From: a virus
IMG/VR virus record: IMGVR_UViG_3300027741_000080
Location: 1 to 55,398 of that record
DNA length: 55,398 bases
Direction: 5' to 3' (one strand)
Under the pieces are notes generated by a model. That model made no database searches and was not told the DNA's origin. It saw only the letters and a list, made by a program, of their open reading frames with translations. The position numbers and the translations under genes are program-made. Below are positions 1-7,030 of this stretch, in pieces (the first letter of the stretch is position 1; each line of letters begins with the position of its first letter).

Positions 1-108
1 ATCTTAAATTTTTGGATAGTAATACTTTAATAACCCCAAATAGCCATTTGTAATGGTATTCTTATTGTTGGACCATGTGTCTCTACCCCTACTTTTTAGG
101 AGAAATCA

Positions 109-2904
109 GTGGCAAACGCTGAAATTAATTTTGACCCTACCAATAAGTTGCGTACCTCAAGCCCCCAGGCTTTGATTGATACTGACTTTGAGTATGGTAC
201 ACAGGTCTCCAAGTGGGAAAACCTTGCTATGACCAACAACCGCCCATTTGCTTACGCTAATCCTACTTCACTTGCAGTAACAGCTATGACTATTACTGGA
301 CGTACTGTTACAGTAAGCACTACATCTCCGCCAACAGTTGGCACTCCTGTTATTATTAATGACTCATACTTGTCTATTGCCAATGGCGTATTTGTAGTTG
401 AAACTGTTGTTGCTAGCACAAGTTTTACTTATACGGCTCGTGCTACAAGTAGTCTTGCTGGTGGCACATCAATTTTTGATTCTAATAAAACTTCTGTTAC
501 TCCAGGAATATATTACACAGCTAGCCAAATTAATCAAACTAATTTAACTGGTACTTCTGCTGTTGGTGTTAATAGTATTACCTCTGATAATTCAGCCAAT
601 ACCTCTAAAATTACAGTTGCTATGGCTAATGCTCACGGCCTCTCTTTAGGTAATGAGATTCAAGTTGCTTCGGCAACTACTGCTGCAACGGGCGCATTAG
701 GAGCATTTTATGTTGCTCAAGTACTCAGCCCTACTTCATTTGCGTATTATGCTCGCTCTCAAGTAGCAGCAGCCGTTGGTGCTACAGCAGATTTTAAAAT
801 TTATGCCCGTACGCAAGGTCAAGTTCTTCATCGCCCATTTGATGGTGGAGTTATTTTCTCATCTAATGCTGGCTCTAACTACGAGTCACAAATTCGACAG
901 ACTCGACGTTACTTCCGTTACCAATCTGGTAAGGGTATTCAACTGTCTTCGGGTACTATTCTTAAACCTAACTTCCAAATCGACAAATTATCATACGCTC
1001 AATCCACTGGTCTTATTACTATTACGTTTAAAGATGTTCACAACATTCAAACAGTTCCACCAGATGCTCAAATTACAATTGCTAATGCTAATGAACCTGC
1101 TTTTAATGGTACATATTTTGTTACTAATGTTGTTAATTATAATACTGTTACAGTTACTCCAACTGCAGGTAAGTTTACTGCTGACGCCACAGCCTCAGGA
1201 AACTACTACGTATCAACTTCAGGTTGGTATGGGGCCGTTAACCGCCTTGGTATTTTTGACCAGCAAAACGGTTTGTTCTTTGAATTTGATGGACAAACTC
1301 TTTACGCAGTACGCCGCAACTCAACTTATCAATTGTCAGGTCGTGCTAACGTAGTTGGTGGTTCAACTTCTGTAACAGTTAGTTCTTTAGCCACATTTGC
1401 TAATGCGGTATACACCAAGCAATTAACTGGTGGGGACTATGTTGTTATTAAGGGTCAATCATATCGTGTAGAAAGTGTTCAAAATGATAGTAATTTTACT
1501 ATCTCACCTGCTTACCGTGGTGCTACAGCAAACAACGTCATTATTTCTAAGACTATTGATACTAAAATGCCACAGTCGCAGTGGAATCTTGACACAATGG
1601 ACGGCAATGGGCCATCAGGATATAGATTAGATTTATCTAAAATGCAAATGTTCTACATTGATTACTCATGGTACGGTGCTGGGTTTATTCGTTGGGGACT
1701 TCGTGGAACAAACGGTGATGTACTTTATGTCCATAAAATGGCTAATAATAACGTTAACCAAGAAGCATACATGCGTTCAGGTAACCTTCCAGGTCGTTAT
1801 GAATCAGGAACTATTCCTCCAGTAACCAAGGTAACTAACGCGGTTGCTTCAACTGACACAACAATTACTGTAGCCGATACTAGTGCATTCCCAAGCACAG
1901 GTACTCTTTACATTAAAGACTACCAATATGTAGAATATGTATATTACAAAGGTAAGACTCCAACCACATTCCAAAATGTTGTACGCGCACAGGCTGGTAA
2001 AGGTACTGGAGCGCTTCCTATTACATCAACCACTGCTGCTGGTTCTAATACAATGACTGTTGCTACTACAGATGTTCAGATTGGGCAGCGCGTTATTGCT
2101 ACAAGTGCAACGGCTTTGTCAGATGGTACCTTTGTTACTGCTATTGGTTCAGGAACAGTTACACTTAGCCAAGCGGCATTATCTGCTGATCCAAGTGTTA
2201 TCTTTGTTTCTATGAACGATGGTAATGCTAAAACGTTTACACCAGCAACTAATCCAGTTACTGTTGAACTTGCTTATCCAACACTAGCCCCAACAATTTC
2301 TCACTGGGGTACATCGGTCATCATGGACGGCCGTTTTGATGATGATAAGTCTCTTGTGTTTACTTATGGTCAGACTTCATTTACTACTATTGCTGCTGGA
2401 ACTTCAAAAGGTTTGTTTTCTATTCGTGTTGCTCCATCAGTTGATAATGGTCAAATTGGTGCTTTTGGTGCACGAGAACTTATTAACCGTATGCAATTAA
2501 CGTTAAGAAATTTAGGTATTTCTACTAAAACTGCTAACGCAAACATGCTTGTACGTGCTTATCTAAATGGTGTTCCAAGTAGCGCTACAACTTGGACCAA
2601 TGCTGTAGGTGATATTGCTGGTACTGCAAACTCTAGCCTTGCACAAATTGCAGATTACGCTGCTGGGTCTACAACAGTTTCTGGTGGTGAAATTACCGCA
2701 GGTTTCTTAGTGGCTGGAACGGACCGCCTTGATTTGCTAGATGTGCGTGATTTAGGTAACTCTGTTCTTGGTGGCGGAGGAGCTAATTCAAATACTCAAA
2801 TATACCCTGATGGTCCTGATGTTTTAACTATTGTGGTAACTAATTTAGGTGGTTCATCTATTGATGTGCTTGGTCGTCTATCTTGGACTGAAGCACAAGC
2901 GTAA
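109..2904 (+). CDS. Large virion structural protein with repeated beta-rich modules
   Basis: This 931-residue protein starts with GTG, chosen because AGGAGA lies about 6 bases upstream. I recognise the opening (LRTSSPQALIDTDFEYG near residues 14-30) as typical of a conserved structural protein of environmental contractile-tailed phages; its exact place in the virion is unknown to me. The N-terminal half carries three modules of the form 'His-Gly-Leu...Gly...Val...Tyr-Val...Ser-Pro-Thr-Ser-Phe-x-Tyr' (about nt 277-480, 600-800 and 1000-1200). A second module type (SNTMTVATTDVQIGQRVIAT region, about nt 2027-2223) sits in the C-terminal half and recurs in other tail genes here. The C-terminal region, with VIMDGRFDDDKS near residue 742, looks like the conserved core. 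Position next to neck and tail genes supports a structural role; assignment to head-tail junction or baseplate periphery would be a guess. Confidence 0.75.
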   Translation: MANAEINFDPTNKLRTSSPQALIDTDFEYGTQVSKWENLAMTNNRPFAYANPTSLAVTAMTITGRTVTVSTTSPPTVGTPVIINDSYLSIANGVFVVETVVASTSFTYTARATSSLAGGTSIFDSNKTSVTPGIYYTASQINQTNLTGTSAVGVNSITSDNSANTSKITVAMANAHGLSLGNEIQVASATTAATGALGAFYVAQVLSPTSFAYYARSQVAAAVGATADFKIYARTQGQVLHRPFDGGVIFSSNAGSNYESQIRQTRRYFRYQSGKGIQLSSGTILKPNFQIDKLSYAQSTGLITITFKDVHNIQTVPPDAQITIANANEPAFNGTYFVTNVVNYNTVTVTPTAGKFTADATASGNYYVSTSGWYGAVNRLGIFDQQNGLFFEFDGQTLYAVRRNSTYQLSGRANVVGGSTSVTVSSLATFANAVYTKQLTGGDYVVIKGQSYRVESVQNDSNFTISPAYRGATANNVIISKTIDTKMPQSQWNLDTMDGNGPSGYRLDLSKMQMFYIDYSWYGAGFIRWGLRGTNGDVLYVHKMANNNVNQEAYMRSGNLPGRYESGTIPPVTKVTNAVASTDTTITVADTSAFPSTGTLYIKDYQYVEYVYYKGKTPTTFQNVVRAQAGKGTGALPITSTTAAGSNTMTVATTDVQIGQRVIATSATALSDGTFVTAIGSGTVTLSQAALSADPSVIFVSMNDGNAKTFTPATNPVTVELAYPTLAPTISHWGTSVIMDGRFDDDKSLVFTYGQTSFTTIAAGTSKGLFSIRVAPSVDNGQIGAFGARELINRMQLTLRNLGISTKTANANMLVRAYLNGVPSSATTWTNAVGDIAGTANSSLAQIADYAAGSTTVSGGEITAGFLVAGTDRLDLLDVRDLGNSVLGGGGANSNTQIYPDGPDVLTIVVTNLGGSSIDVLGRLSWTEAQA

Positions 2905-2928
2905 TTATTTGTAGAATAAGGTGTCTTA

Positions 2929-3441
2929 ATGAAATATTTTTCATTTAATTCAAGCACTAAAAAATGGCAATCTATAAATGCTCCGCTTCCTTTGCCAGCA
3001 CCAGTTATTAAGTATGATACAAGCGGCTCTTCTGACAACGTATTTACTCTAACCTCTACCTCATTCGCAAATGTAACAACAACTGCTCAAGGAACTGTTC
3101 AAGTTTCCATTACTTGTCCATACGATTTATACGCAATTGTTGATTACTCTGCTTGGCTTACTGCTGGACCAAACTCTTCTTCTGAAAGTATCCGAGTATC
3201 TACGACTGCAACTGGTACAACAACTTGGTCTCCTGGTGGCGCTAAAGGTTGGGGTAATGCATTGTATACAACTGGTCTTGCAGCCAATGGTTCTGGGCAA
3301 AGTGCTTCAAGTAGTTTCACAACTTTACTAAACGCTGGTACAACAACTATTACAATGCAGGCGTACAGAAGCGCAACTACACTTACAACAGCAAACATAA
3401 GTTTTCCTTATTTGTCTGTTACTCCAGTTACGTGGGCATAG
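2929..3441 (+). CDS. Small putative structural protein
   Basis: This 170-residue protein follows the large structural gene after 24 bases, with AAGGTG upstream of the ATG. It is rich in Ser, Thr, Ala and Gly, without cysteine clusters apart from one Cys near residue 64, and has alternating hydrophobic/polar stretches typical of beta-sandwich virion proteins (for example VQVSITCPYDLYAIVDYSAW around residues 56-75). There is no signal peptide or membrane helix. I do not recognise the family. Location and composition suggest a decoration or adhesion-type virion protein, an inference only. Confidence 0.6.
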   Translation: MKYFSFNSSTKKWQSINAPLPLPAPVIKYDTSGSSDNVFTLTSTSFANVTTTAQGTVQVSITCPYDLYAIVDYSAWLTAGPNSSSESIRVSTTATGTTTWSPGGAKGWGNALYTTGLAANGSGQSASSSFTTLLNAGTTTITMQAYRSATTLTTANISFPYLSVTPVTWA

Positions 3442-3443
3442 TA

Positions 3444-3545
3444 ATGGCTTGTAGAACAGGGTGTCCAACCCAAGACCACGCTGATTATGGCGAGTGTTTA
3501 TTTGCTGCTCGTATTAATATAGATAAAACTAGTTTGAGGCCTTAA
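3444..3545 (+). CDS. 33-residue Cys-containing mini-protein
   Basis: The ORF reads MACRTGCPTQDHADYGECLF and then AARINIDKTSLRP. It starts two bases after the preceding stop and its TAA overlaps the next ATG (TAATG), which fits a coupled translated gene rather than an accident. It has three cysteines (residues 3, 7 and 18) and a conserved-looking 'TGCPTQDHxxxGEC' core of a kind I recall from small ORFs in actinophage structural regions. The function is unknown; a CxxxC...C set could bind zinc or iron. Confidence 0.6.
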   Translation: MACRTGCPTQDHADYGECLFAARINIDKTSLRP

Positions 3546-4282
3546 TGAGTAGAGCGTACACCCCAAGCGGGCGGTTTGACACAGATTTTGAAACCAATGA
3601 AATCCATGACGCTATTACTAAAGACCTTACTAATCCAGTAGGTACTACGGTTCAATGGTTTGTATGGAACTCTTCAGCTTCTAATGTTGACCCAATTTAT
3701 GACGTTGGATCAAACTATTTAACTAGTACTACGGGCGCAAGCATTAATACCACAATGTCTGGAACTGTTGGAACCACGGCTATTACTGTTGTTTCTACTG
3801 CTGGAGTAACTGTAGATATGGCAGTTAACGGCTCAGGTATTGCTAAGGGTACTCTAGTTAAAAGTATCTCTGGAACAACAATAACGCTGACTTTACCTAA
3901 CGTCAACAACATAGCTGCAGCTACAGCTGTAAACTTTACAAGTGATGGTCGTCAATGGAAAACCCCTGTAGATGTTCCTGCTATTCGTGCTGTTGTTAAA
4001 CAAAGTCAAACTAACCTTATTGAAGAAGGTTTTTACAATGCTGACCGTTTGCATTTAACAATTGATAAAGAAATACTTTCTTCTTTAATTCCAGGTGTTT
4101 TAGATGATCCAGACCCATTAAATCGTGACCGTATTGTTTGGAAGGGTCAAGTATACCGACCTCTTATGAATCAATTATTAGGTATTATTTCTGAAAGATT
4201 TGCTATTATTAGTTTTGAATGTCAACAAATTATGCCTGAAGAACTGGTTAATGATCCACAGTTCCAGGCTTATGCTAACTAG
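3545..4282 (+). CDS. Putative neck/head-tail connector protein with inserted beta module
   Basis: This 245-residue protein has an N-terminal segment (FDTDFETNEIHDAITKDL) and a C-terminal segment (DVPAIRAVVKQS, then RIVWKGQVYRPLMNQLLG) that look like one conserved fold. They are separated at about residues 62-133 by a Thr/Val/Gly-rich insert with the core VVSTAGVTVDMAV...GTLVKSISGTTITL. The same kind of insert occurs in the tail sheath and other tail proteins of this phage. The flanks resemble small myovirus head-closure or neck proteins by position and size, but I cannot name the family. Translation is coupled to the 33-residue ORF upstream. Confidence 0.6.
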   Translation: MSRAYTPSGRFDTDFETNEIHDAITKDLTNPVGTTVQWFVWNSSASNVDPIYDVGSNYLTSTTGASINTTMSGTVGTTAITVVSTAGVTVDMAVNGSGIAKGTLVKSISGTTITLTLPNVNNIAAATAVNFTSDGRQWKTPVDVPAIRAVVKQSQTNLIEEGFYNADRLHLTIDKEILSSLIPGVLDDPDPLNRDRIVWKGQVYRPLMNQLLGIISERFAIISFECQQIMPEELVNDPQFQAYAN

Positions 4283-4291
4283 GAAAATACT

Positions 4292-4603
4292 ATGACAGAA
4301 AAATGGCAGAAAAAAGAAGGACAGAATAAAAAGGGTGGCTTAAATGAAAAAGGCCGTAAGTCTTACGAGTCCTCACACCCTGGCTCCGATCTAAAAGCTC
4401 CAGTTAAGTCTGGAGACAATCCTCGTCGTGCATCTTTCCTTGCTCGCATGGGAAATGCACCTGGCCCAGAACGTAAGCCAAATGGTGAGCCAACACGTTT
4501 GCTTCTTTCTCTGCAAGCTTGGGGAGCATCTTCTAAGGCTGACGCTAAGAGCAAAGCAGCCGCTATCTCTAAGCGCAATGCCGCAAAGAAGGGGAAAAAA
4601 TAA
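4292..4603 (+). CDS. Basic DUF6321-like protein
   Basis: This 103-residue, strongly basic protein has a conserved block reading GLNEKGRKSYESSHPGSDLK, followed by NPRRASFLARMG. That pattern matches, from memory, the small DUF6321-type proteins of cyanophages and large eukaryotic viruses; the family number should be confirmed. The C-terminus is an Ala/Lys tail. It opens a tight run of small basic genes, and its stop overlaps the next start (TAATG). Charge suggests nucleic-acid binding or packaging with the virion, but no activity is known to me. Confidence 0.65.
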   Translation: MTEKWQKKEGQNKKGGLNEKGRKSYESSHPGSDLKAPVKSGDNPRRASFLARMGNAPGPERKPNGEPTRLLLSLQAWGASSKADAKSKAAAISKRNAAKKGKK

Positions 4604-4803
4604 TGGCTGAGAAGAAAAAACCCGCAAAGCCTAAATCCAAGGTCAATGAGGCTGGTAATTACACTAAACCAGCATTACGTGCATCTTTGTTTAAAAAAAT
4701 TAAGGCTGGTACAAAGGGCGGCGACCCAGGTGAATGGTCAGCCCGTAAAGCCCAACTGCTTGCGTCAGAATATAAAAAAGCTGGCGGAGGATACAAAGAC
4801 TAA
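4603..4803 (+). CDS. Small basic protein with 'GEWSARKAQLLA' motif
   Basis: This 66-residue, Lys-rich protein has a recognisable core: VNEAGNYTKPALRASLFKKI, then GDPGEWSARKAQLLASEYKK and a GGGYKD end. I recall near-identical cores next to DUF6321- and DUF5872-like genes in other viruses, where it is uncharacterised. It is coupled on both sides by TAATG overlaps. It is probably a nucleic-acid-binding or virion-packaged peptide; function unknown. Confidence 0.65.
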   Translation: MAEKKKPAKPKSKVNEAGNYTKPALRASLFKKIKAGTKGGDPGEWSARKAQLLASEYKKAGGGYKD

Positions 4804-5045
4804 TGGCTAAGGAAAAATCACAAAAGTCTTTAGACAAATGGTCTGATGAAAAATGGCGTACTTCAGACGGTAAGGAATCTAAAGGTAAGAAACGATACCT
4901 TCCAGATAAGGCTTGGGATTCCCTTAGTGATAAAGAAAAAATTGCTACTAATAAGGCTAAAGCTGCTGGTAATAAAAAAGGTAAGCAATACGTAGCACAG
5001 CCTAAAAAAATAGCAAATAAGACTAAAAGTTACCGAAAGGGTTAA
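4803..5045 (+). CDS. Small basic DUF5872-like protein
   Basis: This 80-residue, highly basic protein carries the pattern LDKWSDEKWRTSDGKESKGK, then RYLPDKAWDSLSDKEK and a Lys-rich end with KGKQYV and KKIANKT. The W..EKW / RYLP.KA arrangement is, from memory, the signature of DUF5872-type proteins found in giant viruses, algal viruses and marine or freshwater phages. It sits directly after its usual partner. No catalytic residues are apparent; nucleic-acid binding is plausible from charge. Confidence 0.65.
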   Translation: MAKEKSQKSLDKWSDEKWRTSDGKESKGKKRYLPDKAWDSLSDKEKIATNKAKAAGNKKGKQYVAQPKKIANKTKSYRKG

Positions 5046-5047
5046 AC

Positions 5048-5284
5048 ATGGCTGCTAAAAAGAAAGAAAGTCCTGCTACACTTAAAGTGTCAGGTAAAGT
5101 TCACCGTGTCTATAAAGACAAAAAAGGTGACGTTGTAGTTGACCATGCTGGCACTAAAAAAGAAAATGGCAAATACGACAAAATTGATTTAACCAAAAAA
5201 GCTGGTGCCAAGACAGTTAAAGCTGGTGTAAAAGCCACCAAAGATTGGCATAAAAATAACCCTCATAAAAAGATAGGTAAATAG
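5048..5284 (+). CDS. Small basic protein, 'KVHRVYKDKKGDVVVDH' family
   Basis: This 78-residue basic protein is the fourth of the small-protein run. It begins with a Lys-rich leader and has a compact beta-like core (SGKVHRVYKDKKGDVVVDH), then KYDKIDLTKKAG, an Ala/Lys stretch, and TKDWHKNNPHKK. I recall the same core in unannotated proteins of other environmental phages. The start is two bases after the preceding stop. Function is unknown. Confidence 0.6.
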   Translation: MAAKKKESPATLKVSGKVHRVYKDKKGDVVVDHAGTKKENGKYDKIDLTKKAGAKTVKAGVKATKDWHKNNPHKKIGK

Positions 5285-5285
5285 T

Positions 5286-5459
5286 ATGTGCGCATTATGT
5301 GGATGTGGAATGAAAAAGGGTCAAGCTGGATACGGCAAAGGTAAAGGCGCTGCAAAGAAGCTATCTCCAAAGCAAAGCAAAATTGCTGCAAAAGCTGGAA
5401 ACCCAAAGAAAATTGATGCTGCTGATTTAGCCGCATTACGAAAGACCAAGAAAAAGTAA
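5286..5459 (+). CDS. 57-residue Cys/Lys mini-protein (MCxxCGCG type, copy 1)
   Basis: The protein opens MCALCGCGMKKGQAGYGKGK and continues as a Lys/Ala-rich tail ending RKTKKK. Its N-terminal C-x2-C-x-C arrangement is shared with the next two genes. It starts one base after the preceding stop and its own stop overlaps the next ATG. The Cys cluster could hold zinc or another metal; the basic tail could bind DNA. No known function. Confidence 0.6.
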   Translation: MCALCGCGMKKGQAGYGKGKGAAKKLSPKQSKIAAKAGNPKKIDAADLAALRKTKKK

Positions 5460-5572
5460 TGTGTGCAACATGTGGCTGTGGACAGCCTAAAAATAAGCAT
5501 GGCGAAAAAACTCTTGCCGCTGCTAATAAAAAGTTTGCTAAGAAAAAACCAGCAAAGAAGGTGAAAAAATAA
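5459..5572 (+). CDS. 37-residue Cys/Lys mini-protein (MCxxCGCG type, copy 2)
   Basis: The sequence is MCATCGCGQPKNKHGEKTLA followed by AANKKFAKKKPAKKVKK. The N-terminal MCATCGCG is nearly identical to the MCALCGCG of the preceding gene, so these two are probably a tandem duplication. It is joined to both neighbours by TAATG overlaps. Function is unknown; a metal-binding knuckle with a cationic tail is what can be seen. Confidence 0.6.
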   Translation: MCATCGCGQPKNKHGEKTLAAANKKFAKKKPAKKVKK

Positions 5573-5784
5573 TGTGTAAAAAGTGTGGTAAAGGAAAGTG
5601 CGCTTGTGGTCCAATGAAGGCTTCAGATAAGAAGCAAGATGCTAAGACCATGAAGGGTATGACTCCTGCACAGAAGGCTAAGTTCGCTAAGGAAGATAAG
5701 AAAATGGACAAGAAGCCTATGTCTCGCAAGGAAGATACCAAAAAAGATAACGCCCTTGCTAAGAAAATTAAGGGTAAAAAGTAG
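5572..5784 (+). CDS. 70-residue Cys/Lys protein (MCKKCGKGKC type, copy 3)
   Basis: It opens MCKKCGKGKCACG and continues with a Met/Lys/Asp-rich region (MKGMTPAQKAKFAKEDKKMD) and a GKK end. The Cys spacing (residues 2, 5, 10 and 12) extends that of the two preceding mini-proteins, and it is the last gene before a terminator. The middle 'MTPAQKAKF' helix is reminiscent of uncharacterised small virion-associated peptides. Function unknown. Confidence 0.6.
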   Translation: MCKKCGKGKCACGPMKASDKKQDAKTMKGMTPAQKAKFAKEDKKMDKKPMSRKEDTKKDNALAKKIKGKK

Positions 5785-5827
5785 GGACTGTAGTTCCAAA
5801 GAAGTATCCTATAAATAGGAATGATTT

Positions 5828-5849
5828 AGCCCTTGCAAAGGGGCTTTTT
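5828..5849 (+). terminator. Intrinsic terminator after the small-protein operon
   Basis: AGCCC and GGGCT arms enclose a short loop (TTGCAAAG) and are followed by five T residues. It lies 44 bases after the last mini-protein stop, where a new transcript or attenuation point is expected before the tail operon. Confidence 0.7.
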
Positions 5850-5934
5850 CATTTACACTTATAAGTAGTTCCATTGCAGGAACTGAAATACCCACTGCGA
5901 AATACCCCTGCGACTCCGCCAAGGAGATTACATT

Positions 5935-6060
5935 ATGGCAAGCGATAGAATCTCTTCAGGTTCCGTCACTGACTTTTACGACGGCGCTGCTGGCGATGAG
6001 TCCTTAGGTAATATGGTGTGGTTTCTTATGGGTATAGCTCGTAGTGGGGGCTTTCGTTGA
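5935..6060 (+). CDS. 41-residue protein of unknown function
   Basis: The start is supported by AAGGAG 8 bases upstream. The peptide opens MASDRISSGSVTDFYDGAAG and ends with a short hydrophobic segment (MVWFLMGIARSGG) that could be one weak amphipathic or membrane-seeking helix. Its TGA overlaps the TTG start of the next gene, so it is probably translated and coupled to the tail-completion genes. No family recognised. Confidence 0.5.
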   Translation: MASDRISSGSVTDFYDGAAGDESLGNMVWFLMGIARSGGFR

Positions 6061-6374
6061 ACGAACAACCTGATGCTATTCTTGGAGCAGTTAAAAACCA
6101 AGAACATGAACTCACTTCTCTATTAAAAAGTACGGCTACTCAACACGGCTGGGACGATCACATTGTATCCAATCTTACCGCTAAGGTTGTTGGCGACCAA
6201 ATTCATGCTATATACCCAGAACATTTACGGGATTCTGTATTCAAACTTGAGTATGGACATGAGGCTAACCCACCTAGACCTGCATTTAGAGACTTTAATG
6301 TTAAATCCGAAAGCCTTATCGATCAAGCATTAGGTGAAGGTTTTATTAACGAATTAATGCGGGTGATGTCATAA
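6057..6374 (+). CDS. Putative head-tail joining / virion assembly protein
   Basis: This 105-residue protein has a TTG start overlapping the previous stop; GGGGG about 8 bases upstream may serve as ribosome site. The pattern of a charged N-terminus, a middle helix (HIVSNLTAKVVGDQIHAIYP), and a turn LEYGHEANPPRPAFRDF is like gp10-type head-tail connector proteins, in which a conserved 'E(Y)G...PP.P..R' segment is common. This is a weak, pattern-level match. Placement just before the tail-completion protein and sheath supports a junction role. Confidence 0.5.
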   Translation: MNEQPDAILGAVKNQEHELTSLLKSTATQHGWDDHIVSNLTAKVVGDQIHAIYPEHLRDSVFKLEYGHEANPPRPAFRDFNVKSESLIDQALGEGFINELMRVMS

Positions 6375-7003
6375 TGACATTTGTAATTGCTGAAGATGCC
6401 GCCCTTAAAACCTACCTTACTGGCATGACGGTATCAGATGAAAAAAACGCTTCCCGTTCTGTTAAAGTCTGGTTTGGGTTTCCTGATGTAGAAATCCGTG
6501 CCCAAGAATTTCCTTTTGTAACCATAGAACTTGTCAATGTTCGCAACGCTATTGAGCGCCAAACCTCTGGTTTTATCTACGACCAGGATTTTTCAGGTAC
6601 GGTAACCCCTTCAGGTAATTTGTATTATGGATATGAAGTACCTATTGCTTATGATTTGTTGTATCAAATTAGGTCTTATGCCAGACATCCACGTCATGAC
6701 CGCGCTATAATTTTTCAGTTAAGCCAAAAATTTCCTGGTATGCGTGGGCACCTCCCAGTCCCTAACGACCTAGGCACTTCCACTGCTTATCGCCATATGT
6801 TCCTTGAAAGCACATTAAAAAGCGATAGGGCCGAGGGTGACAATGGAAATAAACGTCTTCTACAAAATATCTACACAATAAGAGTTGTTAGCGAAATGAC
6901 TCCTATGCCTAATTCAGTTACACCTGGACCAAAACCAACATCCGTAAAAATTAATAAAGAAGTTACTTCATCAGTTCCTTCTACAATGACAATTGTTAAC
7001 TAG
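6374..7003 (+). CDS. Putative tail completion/terminator protein
   Basis: This 209-residue protein lies immediately upstream of the sheath gene, as tail terminators (T4 gp15-like) often do. Visible features are VKVWFGFPDVEIRAQEFPFV (about residues 30-49), a segment YEVPIAYDLLYQIRSYARHP (about residues 91-110) characteristic of proteins measuring joint diameter in myovirus tails, and a polar C-terminus. It is coupled to the preceding gene through a TAATG overlap. The assignment rests on context plus the 'P.DLLYQI.......' pattern, so it stays tentative. Confidence 0.5.
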   Translation: MTFVIAEDAALKTYLTGMTVSDEKNASRSVKVWFGFPDVEIRAQEFPFVTIELVNVRNAIERQTSGFIYDQDFSGTVTPSGNLYYGYEVPIAYDLLYQIRSYARHPRHDRAIIFQLSQKFPGMRGHLPVPNDLGTSTAYRHMFLESTLKSDRAEGDNGNKRLLQNIYTIRVVSEMTPMPNSVTPGPKPTSVKINKEVTSSVPSTMTIVN

Positions 7004-7030
7004 TTATTAAAACCTTACTAAGGAGAAACA

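Noticed and set aside
1-108. Promoter in the left leader
   Set aside because: Only a weak -10-like element and a small CCAT/ATGG hairpin are seen; the upstream context is missing.
776-1354. 192-residue frame in the large structural gene
   Set aside because: Leu/Thr-rich shadow frame without ribosome site; the overlapping gene has strong evidence.
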